From positions 1 through 64,000 of the forward strand of contig JAHJMN010000199.1 of NCBI GenBank assembly GCA_018821305.1: a DNA stretch of 64,000 bases, in the 5' to 3' direction. The notes under the pieces were generated by a model that had not been told where the DNA came from, did no database searches, and was given only the letters and a program-made list of their open reading frames with translations. A program made the position numbers and the translations under genes. Positions 41,923 to 50,375 of this stretch are shown piece after piece; within the stretch, counting starts at the first letter, position 1; each line of letters begins with the position of its first letter. Source of the DNA: Myxococcota bacterium. Its GTDB lineage: Bacteria; Myxococcota_A; Polyangia; HGW-17.

Positions 41923-42564
41923 ATGCAATTGATTAAAACTTTTATTATCCGGGTTGCCCATAAAGTGTTTCGTAACCCCTCGGGCCAAAAAGGCTTCAGT
42001 ATGATTGCAGTATTTCTCATCATGATTGCCATGGTTGGAGCGGCGACAACTCTTCTTATCAGTACAAAAGGAAATCTCAGTGGTGCAGGACAGGTGAGGG
42101 AAAAAGCTGTTTCAAAGTACACAGCTGAAGCGGGTGTAGCTTATGCCAAAGCTATTATTCTTCAACGCTGGAATTCAACCACAAAATGGACGGATGTTCT
42201 TACAACACCGCCTTCGGAAGCCAATACATATCGAGATTTTTCCTATGGTGGAAGTAGCGGTCTGCCCCTGGTAAAAGCCAGATATTTTTTTACTGTAACC
42301 AATAACATAGATGACCCCAGCCAGAATGCTACAAGCGATATGGATGGCAAACTCCTTCTTCGCGTCTGGGGAGAAATGCTCGATCCCGCCTCGTCAACAC
42401 CGATTGTCATGGCCTCTTCATACATTGAAGTCCTTGTATTTCGCGAAGACGGCGGTTTCAAAACCCTTGGGTATACTGCTCAGGCCCATGGTGGAAGCAG
42501 TCAGACATCAAACAATTCTTTTGATGCCAATGCCGTTAATTTTTCCAACTCAACGAGTTTTTAG
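41923..42564 (+). CDS. PilX-like minor pilin / pilus assembly protein
   Basis: The 213-residue protein has a prepilin-type start: a basic leader ending G24, then the hydrophobic 'FSMIAVFLIMIAMVGAATTL' and 'YTAEAGVAYAKAIIL', which matches PilX N-terminal regions. Position 5 of the mature form is not Glu, as in several PilX proteins. It should sit near the pilus tip with PilV, PilW and FimT-like partners. GGAG lies 7 nt before the ATG. It is the first gene after the sigma-54-type promoter. Confidence 0.78.
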   Translation: MQLIKTFIIRVAHKVFRNPSGQKGFSMIAVFLIMIAMVGAATTLLISTKGNLSGAGQVREKAVSKYTAEAGVAYAKAIILQRWNSTTKWTDVLTTPPSEANTYRDFSYGGSSGLPLVKARYFFTVTNNIDDPSQNATSDMDGKLLLRVWGEMLDPASSTPIVMASSYIEVLVFREDGGFKTLGYTAQAHGGSSQTSNNSFDANAVNFSNSTSF

Positions 42565-42571
42565 GTGAACC

Positions 42572-43060
42572 ATGAAAAAACTGATGATTGTTATTGTACC
42601 CCTGCTCCTCTTTATCGAAATGCCACAGGCAAACGGTACTCCACGGGGTCGTTACCTTCGGGGACAGCGTGTTTACAAAGAAAAACTCTGGAGATGTGCC
42701 ATGTGGTGGAGGCGTCTCGGGGATATTACCAAATCCTCTGGCAAGCGCCTTACAAACGGCACGGATTTAGTTGACGAACTTGGTGCCAAATCTGAACCGT
42801 ATATCCGGCGATGGCTCACTGCTCCATCAAAACTTCATCCCAGGACAAACTGCGATATAGGAACCATTACAACGGAGAGGGAAGTAATGGACCTTGTATA
42901 TTATATTAAAACCAGAGCTACGAATCCTCCCCGAAAGCCAGTTATCGAAAGAAAAATTATGAAGAGATCACGCATCAGGTTACTAAAGACTCATGAAATT
43001 TTGCGTAAAAGACTGAAAACCCTGAACGATATTAAAAAACTTAAGTTAAACCGCAGATAG
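42572..43060 (+). CDS. small exported basic protein resembling a haem-less cytochrome c
   Basis: This 162-residue protein has a signal peptide (about 1-20). Residues 26-117 run like a small class I cytochrome c: 'GQRVYKEKLWRCAMWWRRLG', 'GKRLTNGTDLVDELGAKSEP', 'YIRRWLTAPSKLHPRTN', 'REVMDLVYYIKTR'. The haem motif CxxCH appears as LWRCA (39-43). The axial Met expected after 'HP.TN' is Cys94. It therefore should not bind haem in the normal way; Cys42 and Cys94 might form a disulfide. The last 45 residues are very basic and helical. AGGTGA precedes the ATG. It lies between the PilX-like and PilY1 genes. The resemblance was judged by eye. Confidence 0.5.
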   Translation: MKKLMIVIVPLLLFIEMPQANGTPRGRYLRGQRVYKEKLWRCAMWWRRLGDITKSSGKRLTNGTDLVDELGAKSEPYIRRWLTAPSKLHPRTNCDIGTITTEREVMDLVYYIKTRATNPPRKPVIERKIMKRSRIRLLKTHEILRKRLKTLNDIKKLKLNRR

Positions 43061-43079
43061 CACGGAAGTGAGGATGACG

Positions 43080-46000
43080 ATGAAAAAGAATCTTTCAGTA
43101 ATATTTTCAACTCTTGTCATTTTATCCCTTCCGGTCAGCGCTTCTGCCGGAAGTCGATTTTATGCAGCTTTAGATCAGTTTGTATTTGGAACAAGCGCAT
43201 ACTGCTACAGTCAACTGGATCGCACGACTTACAACACAGGGTTTTCCTCATCGGATTTTAATTCTACAATGAGTGTCGATGTTGTAAGTGGCAAGATTGT
43301 TCTTAATACGGATCAGCGGGCGTTAGGTGATACAAACCGCATCATGATTCGTACAAGGCAGAATCTTACGGTAAAATACGTGTACGAGAGTGCTGACCAG
43401 TCCCAGACTCTCGGGTGGTTTTTATGGGATAACCGTGCTTCACAATTCACAACCCAAAGTGGATACAGTTACACGGATCGCCCCTGCAGTTCCGATGCAA
43501 ACTGCGACATGGGTGAATCATGCCAGACATGCTCCTCCGGTTGTGTGGCCACCAAGGTTTGCGCATATCCAAGACTAGTACTTCGCGACAATACGGGATA
43601 TCCAGGTACAGGAAGCTCAAACGGTGTTTATGACTGGTTTGAAGCCCTTTACTCCAAACCCTCCGGTTCCACTAACGTTTACACTTTTCCCTCTTTAGTC
43701 AGGCCTTTTCCCACTACAAAACCGTATCCCGGGTATAGTTGGCCCTGGCAACAGCAACTCTGGAACTACGATTATTACAACCTTACTACTACCTCTCTTA
43801 GGGATGAAGGAACCTGGCCTCGAATTTCTAATTTTCTGGAATACCTTGTTGATACGGGAGGTGGTTGGCTGTTCATGCTCGCCGATGACGATACCGACTA
43901 TGAAACTACGGTAACCTGCCGCAGTTGGGATTACGCTGAACCCGGTTGTTATTATGCTGTGCAGCACTGGCAGTGGGGCTCCTTTTATCTTCCCCCCTAC
44001 AAAGACAATTACGGTTCCTTTAATGGTGTTCCGGACTACGATGTAAACGGCGACGGTTCTGTCACATCGGCAGATCGCACCGTTGATATGGGTACATTTG
44101 ATGCGGGAAGTGAATTGATTTTCTTTCTCAATTCATATTATCGAAACGTTGCTGCCAGATATGAAAGTATCGGTATGAAAAAATCCTCCAGTTGGTACTT
44201 CCCAACGGTTCGTGTCGGTTCCATGCCATATTTCAGTAAATCAATTTTAAATCCGGACTATAAAACTACCGGGACAAATACTCGAGCTCTGGATATCGGT
44301 TGCAGTTTTACTTTCTCAAATGGTTATCCAGGGCACACCTGTTCCGGCATAATGGGTTGGCTTGATCAGGCTGCTATTAACCGGCTTAATACCGCGGATT
44401 ATAATTATCTTGTCCTGCCCCACGAAATTAAAAACTACAAAACCATTGAAAATGGCATAAGAACCCATGTTGTGCTTGGTGCTCCATCCACGGATCCCAC
44501 CCGATGGCTTTTAGGCTTTGAGCAGTTATATGATGGCGGTCCAGGTGGTGAAGATAACTCCGGTAACGACTACAACGATGTTGTTATCCTTATAGAAAGA
44601 CAGAATGGTGGCGAGGCGGTCAGTGACCTTGTGGCAACGGAAATTCCGGCTTCACAACTCGGAAATACTACTGTTACAAAAGTAAAAATAACTAAAAACG
44701 ACTATATCCCAATTCCGCCGTGCACGCCGGAACCGGAGACCAGAATCGACTATTACATCAGTATTTCTGAAGACAGCGGCGGCAACCCAATCTGGATTCT
44801 TATCGACTTCCCCACAGGGAGCAACACGGCAACTCTGGATCTCGCTTCTTTAGGCTATACCGGTGCAAAACTTCGCTGGAAGGTTGAAATTATTTCCCCC
44901 AATGAAAGTTGCAGACCCGAAGTTCGCGACGTGGATATCGGCTATGAAGCACTGGTAGGTGGTGACTATACTTTCTCAACCCCTCTTCCCATTGCAAACG
45001 TAATGTTTAAAGGAACCCTTGAGACTGCATCCTCATCCTGGACTGTTACAGGTAGCGATCTGCGCAACCGCGGGCATTTTTACATGTACGAACTTTACGA
45101 TGCTTCAAATCCCAATGCCACAAATGTTACTACAATCTGGGATGCGGGTCAGAAACTCGCTACCCGGGATCCTTCCACCAGGACTATTTACACAAACAGC
45201 GGTCTTACACGTAAAACTTTTACTGCTGGAACGGATACCTGGCTTCTCTCAAATATCCTTTCGACACCTGAACGGAATCTTAAACATAACGGTAAACCCG
45301 TCTACGACGTAAACGGTGACGGTTATGCCAACGATAATGACGCCCGACAGATGATCAACTGGACCCGGGGAAAAGAACATCCCATTGGGACGCAGCCCGC
45401 TTCCATTCCGAATCGCGCCTGGCCTCTTGGATCAATTCATCGTTCCACGGCTGCAGTTGTTACACCACCGGGAGTTCCCGCCTGGATGCAGGGAACCGCT
45501 ATTCCTCCGGCGCTGAAAAGTGCTTATAATACCTGGGCAACAACTCCGGCTCAAGCTGAGCGAGATACCATCGTGGTTGTAGGTGCCCAGGATGGAATGC
45601 TCCATGCTTTCAATGCCGGTAAATATCGACAGGGAGATGATCCTGCAACAACTTCAATTGTTGAACAGCGTGGATATTTCAAGAAAAACGGTTCATTGCG
45701 CGAATATGGCGATGGAAGCGAATTATGGGCATGGATTCCCCCATCCCAGCTTTCAAACCTTAAAAACAACTATGTTAAAACCTATTACCCCGAAACGCAC
45801 CCCTGGGCTCAGATAAACGGCAGTGTTACTCTGGATGACATACTTTACCAGAATAACTGGTCCACAGCGATTTTCTATACTCACGGTCCGATACATCCGT
45901 ATATCAGTGCTTTGAACGTCACGGACCCTGGCGATCCTCAGATAATGTGGGCAAATGACTGGACGGACAATAACTATCACGGGACTTATCAGCCTCCCGC

Positions 46001-46886
46001 GGTAGCCTGGTTTAACTCCGATCGATATGGTGGAAAGGGTAAAACCTGGGCTGTTGCCACCACAAGTGGAATGAGCGATGACTATGAGGATGTTTATTTG
46101 TTCCTTATCGACGCCGATGACGGTTCAACTCTGCCCTACGGCAAGACAAAACTCAATATCGGTAGTGGAAACGCAGGTCAGAAGTCCCTTGGTGTATGGG
46201 GAAGTCCTGTAGCAATTGATTTTGATGGTGATGGCTATACTGATCGCTTCTATGTTGCCGATGCCAACGGCCGAGTCTGGAAACACTACATGAACGGCAC
46301 AAATAATAACAGATGCCTTGTGGCGGATGTTGGCCCTGAACCGATTTATGTAACGCCGGCTTTCAAAGTTGCAAAAGATCTTTCCACAGGCCAGAACGTG
46401 GTAGCTTTCTATTTTGGAACCGCAGACCATCCGGACCTCAACGATGCTGTAAGTTCGCCATATTCTTTCTATGCTTTTGTGGATCGTGACGCAGATCTGG
46501 CATGTTCCAGCTCCGAGATGATTTATCGATTTACTCTGCCTGCAGATGAAAAAGTCTGGGCTGATGCGTTTATTTCCGGTGATGAAGTATATCTTGGTAC
46601 CTCCACGGGAAATAAAGCTGACATCTGTGACGAAGATCCCTCAAATCCCGGGACAATTTACTCACTGGCTTTAGATGCCAACTCATCTGGTCTTCCTGTG
46701 CAGAATACTGCGCCGGTAAGTGCAGGTGGTAACGTTGTTTCAGGACTTATGGTTTACGACGAACACTTGTTTATTAACTCTCTGGGCGGTAAGACAAAAA
46801 TTATCGGCGGAGATAAATGGAATAACACTGCGGGTTCAAGCAGCGCATTTGCGGGAGTTGAAGATGTATACTGGAAAGAACAATAA
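43080..46886 (+). CDS. PilY1-like pilus tip adhesin
   Basis: The 1268-residue exported protein has a signal peptide ending 'PVSASAG'. A Cys-rich patch lies near 138-165 ('CSSDANCDMGESC'). Next are two dockerin-like calcium loops ('DVNGDGSVTSADRT' near 322, 'DVNGDGYANDNDAR' near 742), a DUF4114-like segment ('GGEDNSGNDYNDVVILIE') and a C-terminal PilY1 propeller from about 830 ('VVVGAQDGMLHAFNAG', 'LWAWIPPSQL'). The conserved calcium loop 'DFDGDGYTDRFYVADANGRV' is present. PilY1 controls pilus extension and adhesion. I use the ATG at 43080, with AGG 6 nt before it. The following gene starts inside its end. Confidence 0.88.
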   Translation: MKKNLSVIFSTLVILSLPVSASAGSRFYAALDQFVFGTSAYCYSQLDRTTYNTGFSSSDFNSTMSVDVVSGKIVLNTDQRALGDTNRIMIRTRQNLTVKYVYESADQSQTLGWFLWDNRASQFTTQSGYSYTDRPCSSDANCDMGESCQTCSSGCVATKVCAYPRLVLRDNTGYPGTGSSNGVYDWFEALYSKPSGSTNVYTFPSLVRPFPTTKPYPGYSWPWQQQLWNYDYYNLTTTSLRDEGTWPRISNFLEYLVDTGGGWLFMLADDDTDYETTVTCRSWDYAEPGCYYAVQHWQWGSFYLPPYKDNYGSFNGVPDYDVNGDGSVTSADRTVDMGTFDAGSELIFFLNSYYRNVAARYESIGMKKSSSWYFPTVRVGSMPYFSKSILNPDYKTTGTNTRALDIGCSFTFSNGYPGHTCSGIMGWLDQAAINRLNTADYNYLVLPHEIKNYKTIENGIRTHVVLGAPSTDPTRWLLGFEQLYDGGPGGEDNSGNDYNDVVILIERQNGGEAVSDLVATEIPASQLGNTTVTKVKITKNDYIPIPPCTPEPETRIDYYISISEDSGGNPIWILIDFPTGSNTATLDLASLGYTGAKLRWKVEIISPNESCRPEVRDVDIGYEALVGGDYTFSTPLPIANVMFKGTLETASSSWTVTGSDLRNRGHFYMYELYDASNPNATNVTTIWDAGQKLATRDPSTRTIYTNSGLTRKTFTAGTDTWLLSNILSTPERNLKHNGKPVYDVNGDGYANDNDARQMINWTRGKEHPIGTQPASIPNRAWPLGSIHRSTAAVVTPPGVPAWMQGTAIPPALKSAYNTWATTPAQAERDTIVVVGAQDGMLHAFNAGKYRQGDDPATTSIVEQRGYFKKNGSLREYGDGSELWAWIPPSQLSNLKNNYVKTYYPETHPWAQINGSVTLDDILYQNNWSTAIFYTHGPIHPYISALNVTDPGDPQIMWANDWTDNNYHGTYQPPAVAWFNSDRYGGKGKTWAVATTSGMSDDYEDVYLFLIDADDGSTLPYGKTKLNIGSGNAGQKSLGVWGSPVAIDFDGDGYTDRFYVADANGRVWKHYMNGTNNNRCLVADVGPEPIYVTPAFKVAKDLSTGQNVVAFYFGTADHPDLNDAVSSPYSFYAFVDRDADLACSSSEMIYRFTLPADEKVWADAFISGDEVYLGTSTGNKADICDEDPSNPGTIYSLALDANSSGLPVQNTAPVSAGGNVVSGLMVYDEHLFINSLGGKTKIIGGDKWNNTAGSSSAFAGVEDVYWKEQ

Positions 46887-47355
46887 AAAATTGTCCCGCC
46901 AGCGAGGAATGACTCTGATGGAAATTCTGATTTCCTTCACGGTGCTTTTTATTGGGATGCTAACTTTATTTAAAGTCGCAACAGTGGCAACCCGGACAAA
47001 CCTTACCAGCAGGAACATTCATTCGGGCATAACAAAAGCTCAGGATCACCTTGAAGCGCTCAAGGATGTTCCGGTTCAGACCCTCGCATGTCTGGCATCG
47101 GGTTCAGCACCCGCTGCCTGTCTTTCTTCATGTGTTTCAAACGGGGCCGACGTGAATCACTGTAATATGGCCCTTGGTATGGATGCAGCACATAATTCCG
47201 ATGGTCACGGCGTTACTTACACGCCTTCATTCGGTGTTCGACCCGGTCCATGGCCAGATACGTATGAAATTGAAATTCTTTCGCAGTGGCAGGGAGAGGA
47301 AACTCCCCCGCGCACTCATAAAATTTACTTTAAAACCGTGGTGTACAAGCAATGA
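46864..47355 (+). CDS. PilV-like minor prepilin
   Basis: This 163-residue prepilin has the cleavage site 'RQRG|MTLMEILISFTVLFIGML', with Gly15 at -1 and Glu20 at +5. The body has paired cysteines ('LACLASGSAPAACLSSC'), as PilV-type minor pilins do. The start at 46864 has GGGAG 6 nt upstream and overlaps the PilY1 gene by 23 nt, so translation is probably coupled. Its stop overlaps the next start as ATGA. Confidence 0.85.
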   Translation: MYTGKNNKKLSRQRGMTLMEILISFTVLFIGMLTLFKVATVATRTNLTSRNIHSGITKAQDHLEALKDVPVQTLACLASGSAPAACLSSCVSNGADVNHCNMALGMDAAHNSDGHGVTYTPSFGVRPGPWPDTYEIEILSQWQGEETPPRTHKIYFKTVVYKQ

Positions 47356-48407
47356 AACATCTGACACTCAAATCCGGATTTACATTGATTGAACTGATGA
47401 TTGCGATTTTTATAAGCTCACTCGTGATTGCGGGGGCTTTTAATGTCCAACTTGTCTTTACTCAAACTGCCAGAAATCAGGAGGAAGTCAGCGATCTCCA
47501 GAATTCTCTTGATGGTTTGAAAAACTATATGCATAGAGCCCTGAAAGGATCAGGAGCAGGGCTCGCTGCTAATATAGAAATACGCGCCTGCGATGGTTCC
47601 ACTCAGGTCGTACCCGCAATCAATATTCATAATAATAATTCATACCCTGTTGTCAGTGATTTTACCGATGGTGGAATTGATAATGATCCCGACTGGATTG
47701 AATTTATTTATACTGGCAATGTTGAAGTTACTTCAGTTTTTGAATCTTTTGATGCAAGTTATGCCAAAGTTTACTCATCTTTGAATTTTGCTCCTCGGGA
47801 TGTGGTAGCTGTTAACGTCGGGGCCTACAGTTGCATCCGTCGGATAAACACAGTTATCAATACTATTCCCAATTATCTGGGGTGGTACAGCCGGGGAGGC
47901 GTATATTGTCTTAATCCGTCTAACAATTCGCACCCCTCCTGTGGATATGCCGGTGGAAGCATCACTCCATCAAAAACAGTTACAATAACCAAACTTGGTG
48001 AGTTCCCCTTCCAGGCCCTGAGAGTTGATACCACAACATATGCTCGCCCGGTCTTAATGCATGGCACTCGCAGGGAACAAAGCGGAGGCAGTACTTATAC
48101 CTGGACTCCTCTGGTAGAAAACGTTGAGGACATGCAGATTGCGTGGCTCATGGATACATCTGACCCAATGGATAAATCAGGAGATCTCTGGATTAATTCA
48201 AGAGACCCTCAGCCATTGGAATACGGTAGAATTCGAAGCCTCAGAATCAGTATAATTACCCGCTCCAACGCAGCAGACAATAAAATTAAGACAGCACGTC
48301 CTGCATATGAAGACCGTCAAGCGGGAGCTCTTGACAATTACTATCGCCGGAAAATAACATTTATCGTTAATATTCCAAATAGACCCATAACGGGAGGTAC
48401 ATTATGA
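47352..48407 (+). CDS. PilW-like minor prepilin
   Basis: The 351-residue prepilin has the site 'KSG|FTLIELMIAIFISSLVIA' with Gly9 at -1 and Glu14 at +5. The C-terminal half shows the pattern of PilW-type proteins ('YTWTPLVENVEDMQIAW', 'GRIRSLRISIITRS'). It should be part of the initiating complex at the pilus tip together with its operon neighbours. Both ends overlap the flanking genes by 4 nt. Confidence 0.85.
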   Translation: MKHLTLKSGFTLIELMIAIFISSLVIAGAFNVQLVFTQTARNQEEVSDLQNSLDGLKNYMHRALKGSGAGLAANIEIRACDGSTQVVPAINIHNNNSYPVVSDFTDGGIDNDPDWIEFIYTGNVEVTSVFESFDASYAKVYSSLNFAPRDVVAVNVGAYSCIRRINTVINTIPNYLGWYSRGGVYCLNPSNNSHPSCGYAGGSITPSKTVTITKLGEFPFQALRVDTTTYARPVLMHGTRREQSGGSTYTWTPLVENVEDMQIAWLMDTSDPMDKSGDLWINSRDPQPLEYGRIRSLRISIITRSNAADNKIKTARPAYEDRQAGALDNYYRRKITFIVNIPNRPITGGTL

Positions 48408-48943
48408 AATCCCGAAACTTTTATGGTCTTACTTTAGTTGAACTTGTGGTCGTTTTAACCATTGTCAGTATTCTTGCAACAATTGCACTTGTGAACGTAA
48501 ATGCACGAAAAAAGGAAGACGAAGTGCGTGACGGTGCCTATAAATTCAGTGCTCTTCTGGCGGAAGCTCGAAATCAGGCAATAAATTCAAGAAGTAGAGT
48601 AATGTTCCGCTTCAACAACACGACCATCCAATGGTGTGTGACGTCCTGTTATATTTCAGGAACCCTGCCCAAAAGTATCGAGCATAAATTTACCTGGACT
48701 AAAATATTAAGGTATGCACGCGAGTCGGTTCTTCCCGGTATGATACCTTCCGTTACGTATACAGCAGGTTCCGGTTGGAATCATTTTTACATCGAGCCCG
48801 ATGGTACTCTTATTGGTTATACTACAGATACGACTCCCAGAGGAATTACAGTTTATTTACAGCATGACAAAGATGCCAATCGGAAATATCGTACTACAGT
48901 ACTACCTATTCTCGGAAAAGCGCGTATTTATCCTAAATGGTAA
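48404..48943 (+). CDS. FimT/GspH-like minor prepilin
   Basis: This 179-residue prepilin has the site 'FYG|LTLVELVVVLTIVSILATI' with Gly8 at -1 and Glu13 at +5. The region 'FSALLAEARNQAINSRSRVM' and the following strands match the GspH/FimT pattern. It is the last gene of the sigma-54 pilin operon. FimT-type proteins of some bacteria bind DNA for uptake; whether this one does is unknown. Confidence 0.85.
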   Translation: MKSRNFYGLTLVELVVVLTIVSILATIALVNVNARKKEDEVRDGAYKFSALLAEARNQAINSRSRVMFRFNNTTIQWCVTSCYISGTLPKSIEHKFTWTKILRYARESVLPGMIPSVTYTAGSGWNHFYIEPDGTLIGYTTDTTPRGITVYLQHDKDANRKYRTTVLPILGKARIYPKW

Positions 48944-48960
48944 AAAAAGAAGATGGAAAA

Positions 48961-49119
48961 TTAGCGACGGCGATGTGTATGATGATGGGTTGTACAAACT
49001 GTTCTTCCACGGGCGTTTTTATAGCAGCGCCTGGAACTTCGAGTTCTGTAAAAACAACTTGATAAAAGCATTGCTGCGGCGAAAGAAATGATCATAACAA
49101 TTGCGGTTTTCTTATTCAT
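48961..49119 (-). CDS. 52-residue lipoprotein with a basic, His-rich tail
   Basis: This very short gene has strong signals. GGAGG lies 5 nt before the ATG at 49119, the N-terminus 'MNKKTAIVMIISFAAAMLL' is a signal sequence, and 'LLSSC' is a lipobox. The mature part is only about 30 residues, with a Cys pair ('RRCYKNARGRTVCTTHHHTH') and a basic end. The His run suggests metal binding, but that is a guess. It converges with the pilin operon, 17 nt from its end. Confidence 0.7.
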   Translation of the reverse strand: MNKKTAIVMIISFAAAMLLSSCFYRTRSSRRCYKNARGRTVCTTHHHTHRRR

Positions 49120-49473
49120 AACGACCTCCACTTGGTTTCTATCCGGAAAAACTAAAGTTATTTTCAATAATTAAACCCGGATAGTAAAAATAAATTACTG
49201 AAAATACTAACTGAATCCCGTCCGAAAAAGCATTGGTTCTACCCAAAAGTGGATAATGCAAAACGAGGTGGACTACAGGACTCAAACTTATTTCAAATAA
49301 ACTTAGCACAAAATAACTTTTATGACCACCCCTCTTTCAAACATTACAACTTCTGGTTTTCTTGATATAATTGAGCGGCAGTTTTGTGGAAATAAAAAAC
49401 AGGTTTAATATTTCACCAGCTCATTGAAAATAGTGTTTTATAGTGTAAACTATTTACAACTCAGGAGATATCC
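49120..49473. other. 354-nt divergent gap between two lipoprotein genes
   Basis: It holds a 7-bp inverted repeat, TATCCGG (49140-49146) and CCGGATA (49177-49183), in the leader of the small lipoprotein gene. A TGATATAAT word (49363-49371) and a better-spaced promoter at 49424 face the plus strand. No further gene was seen. Confidence 0.5.
49424..49451 (+). promoter_or_regulatory. candidate promoter of the Cys-repeat lipoprotein gene
   Basis: TTGAAA (49424-49429) and TAAACT (49446-49451) are separated by 16 bp, and the start codon is 23 nt further on. The short palindrome ATAGT-GTAA-ACTAT overlaps the -10 box and could be an operator. Confidence 0.4.
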
Positions 49474-50196
49474 ATGAAAAATTTTAAAATTAATCCCGTT
49501 AAAAAAAATAATCCCGTTTATCCACAAAAAAAAGTTTTAATTGCAGGTATCGTTGTTTCCGCTTCAGTTTTTACAGGCTGTTTTGGTCCGGGTTTTGGAA
49601 CCATTGATGGCGATGTGGTGGAATGTCAGCCTGGAGATATGTACTGTCCTGACGAAAATACAATACAGATTTGTACTGAGAATTCATATTTTGATACAAT
49701 GACTTGCAATGATTATTGCATTCAGGAATTCGGTCCTGAGTATTATGCAGCGGGCTTTTGCAATGAAGACAATCCCTGTGGCTGCGAATATTCAATTACT
49801 CCCGGGGTAATTGCTGAATGTACTCCTGGCGAGTTTTACTGTAGTGATGCCGCTACACTGGAACTTTGTCAAACGGATGAAAACGGTCTGAATAACTGGA
49901 CTACAAATATTTGTGACGATTATTGTCTCGATGTTTTTGGTGATAATTTCTATCCTGAAGATGATTGCGATTCCTTGAATACGGAAAATCCCTGTGGCTG
50001 CATAGAAATGCTGGCAGGGATAAATGCTGAGTGTACTTTAGAAGATCTTATCTGTGGTGAAGATGGTACTCTTGGTGTTTTAGATTTGAACACATGTGAA
50101 TACTTATATGAGCCATGTACTGATATCTGCGGGTCTGACCAAATTCCCGGGGAATGCGATCCGGAAAATACGGATAATCCCTGTAACTGTCATTGA
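49474..50196 (+). CDS. lipoprotein with three related Cys-rich units
   Basis: The 240-residue precursor has an N-terminal signal with the lipobox 'SVFTGC' and AGGAG 6 nt before the ATG. The mature part has about three units of 60 residues with the pattern 'ECxPGdxYCxDxxTlxxC...CxdyCxxxFGxxy...xxNPCGC'. The third unit is diverged. It is very acidic and cysteine-rich, so probably disulfide-bonded and outside the inner membrane. No family name was recognised. It shares the Cys-rich style of the other surface lipoproteins in the window but not their motif. Confidence 0.75.
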   Translation: MKNFKINPVKKNNPVYPQKKVLIAGIVVSASVFTGCFGPGFGTIDGDVVECQPGDMYCPDENTIQICTENSYFDTMTCNDYCIQEFGPEYYAAGFCNEDNPCGCEYSITPGVIAECTPGEFYCSDAATLELCQTDENGLNNWTTNICDDYCLDVFGDNFYPEDDCDSLNTENPCGCIEMLAGINAECTLEDLICGEDGTLGVLDLNTCEYLYEPCTDICGSDQIPGECDPENTDNPCNCH

Positions 50197-50292
50197 TGAT
50201 TACGGTAGACAACTTTGAAATTTGTTTGAAAAGATAGTTCAGAATTGAAACCCTTGAAGGGTACAATAAACACTGTTATTTTTAACTTTTGC

Positions 50293-50332
50293 TGGTATAA
50301 TTATTTTCGGAATATTTCCTGAAATCAGGAAA
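50293..50332 (+). promoter_or_regulatory. extended -10 promoter and leader hairpin before the MopE/CARDB gene
   Basis: TGGTATAAT at 50293-50301 is an extended -10 element; the -35 region is weak. Just after the expected start point, TTTCCTGA-AA-TCAGGAAA (50315-50332) is a perfect 8-bp hairpin in the leader. The ATG is at 50376 with AAGGAAGG before it. Confidence 0.45.
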
Positions 50333-50375
50333 AGTTGAATTTAAATCTGAAATCCCGTTGTAAGGAAGGTTCAGT

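Noticed and set aside
42565-42774. Alternative frame overlapping the small exported basic protein gene
   Set aside because: The frame at 42572 has AGGTGA before its ATG and a clear signal peptide; the alternative has neither.
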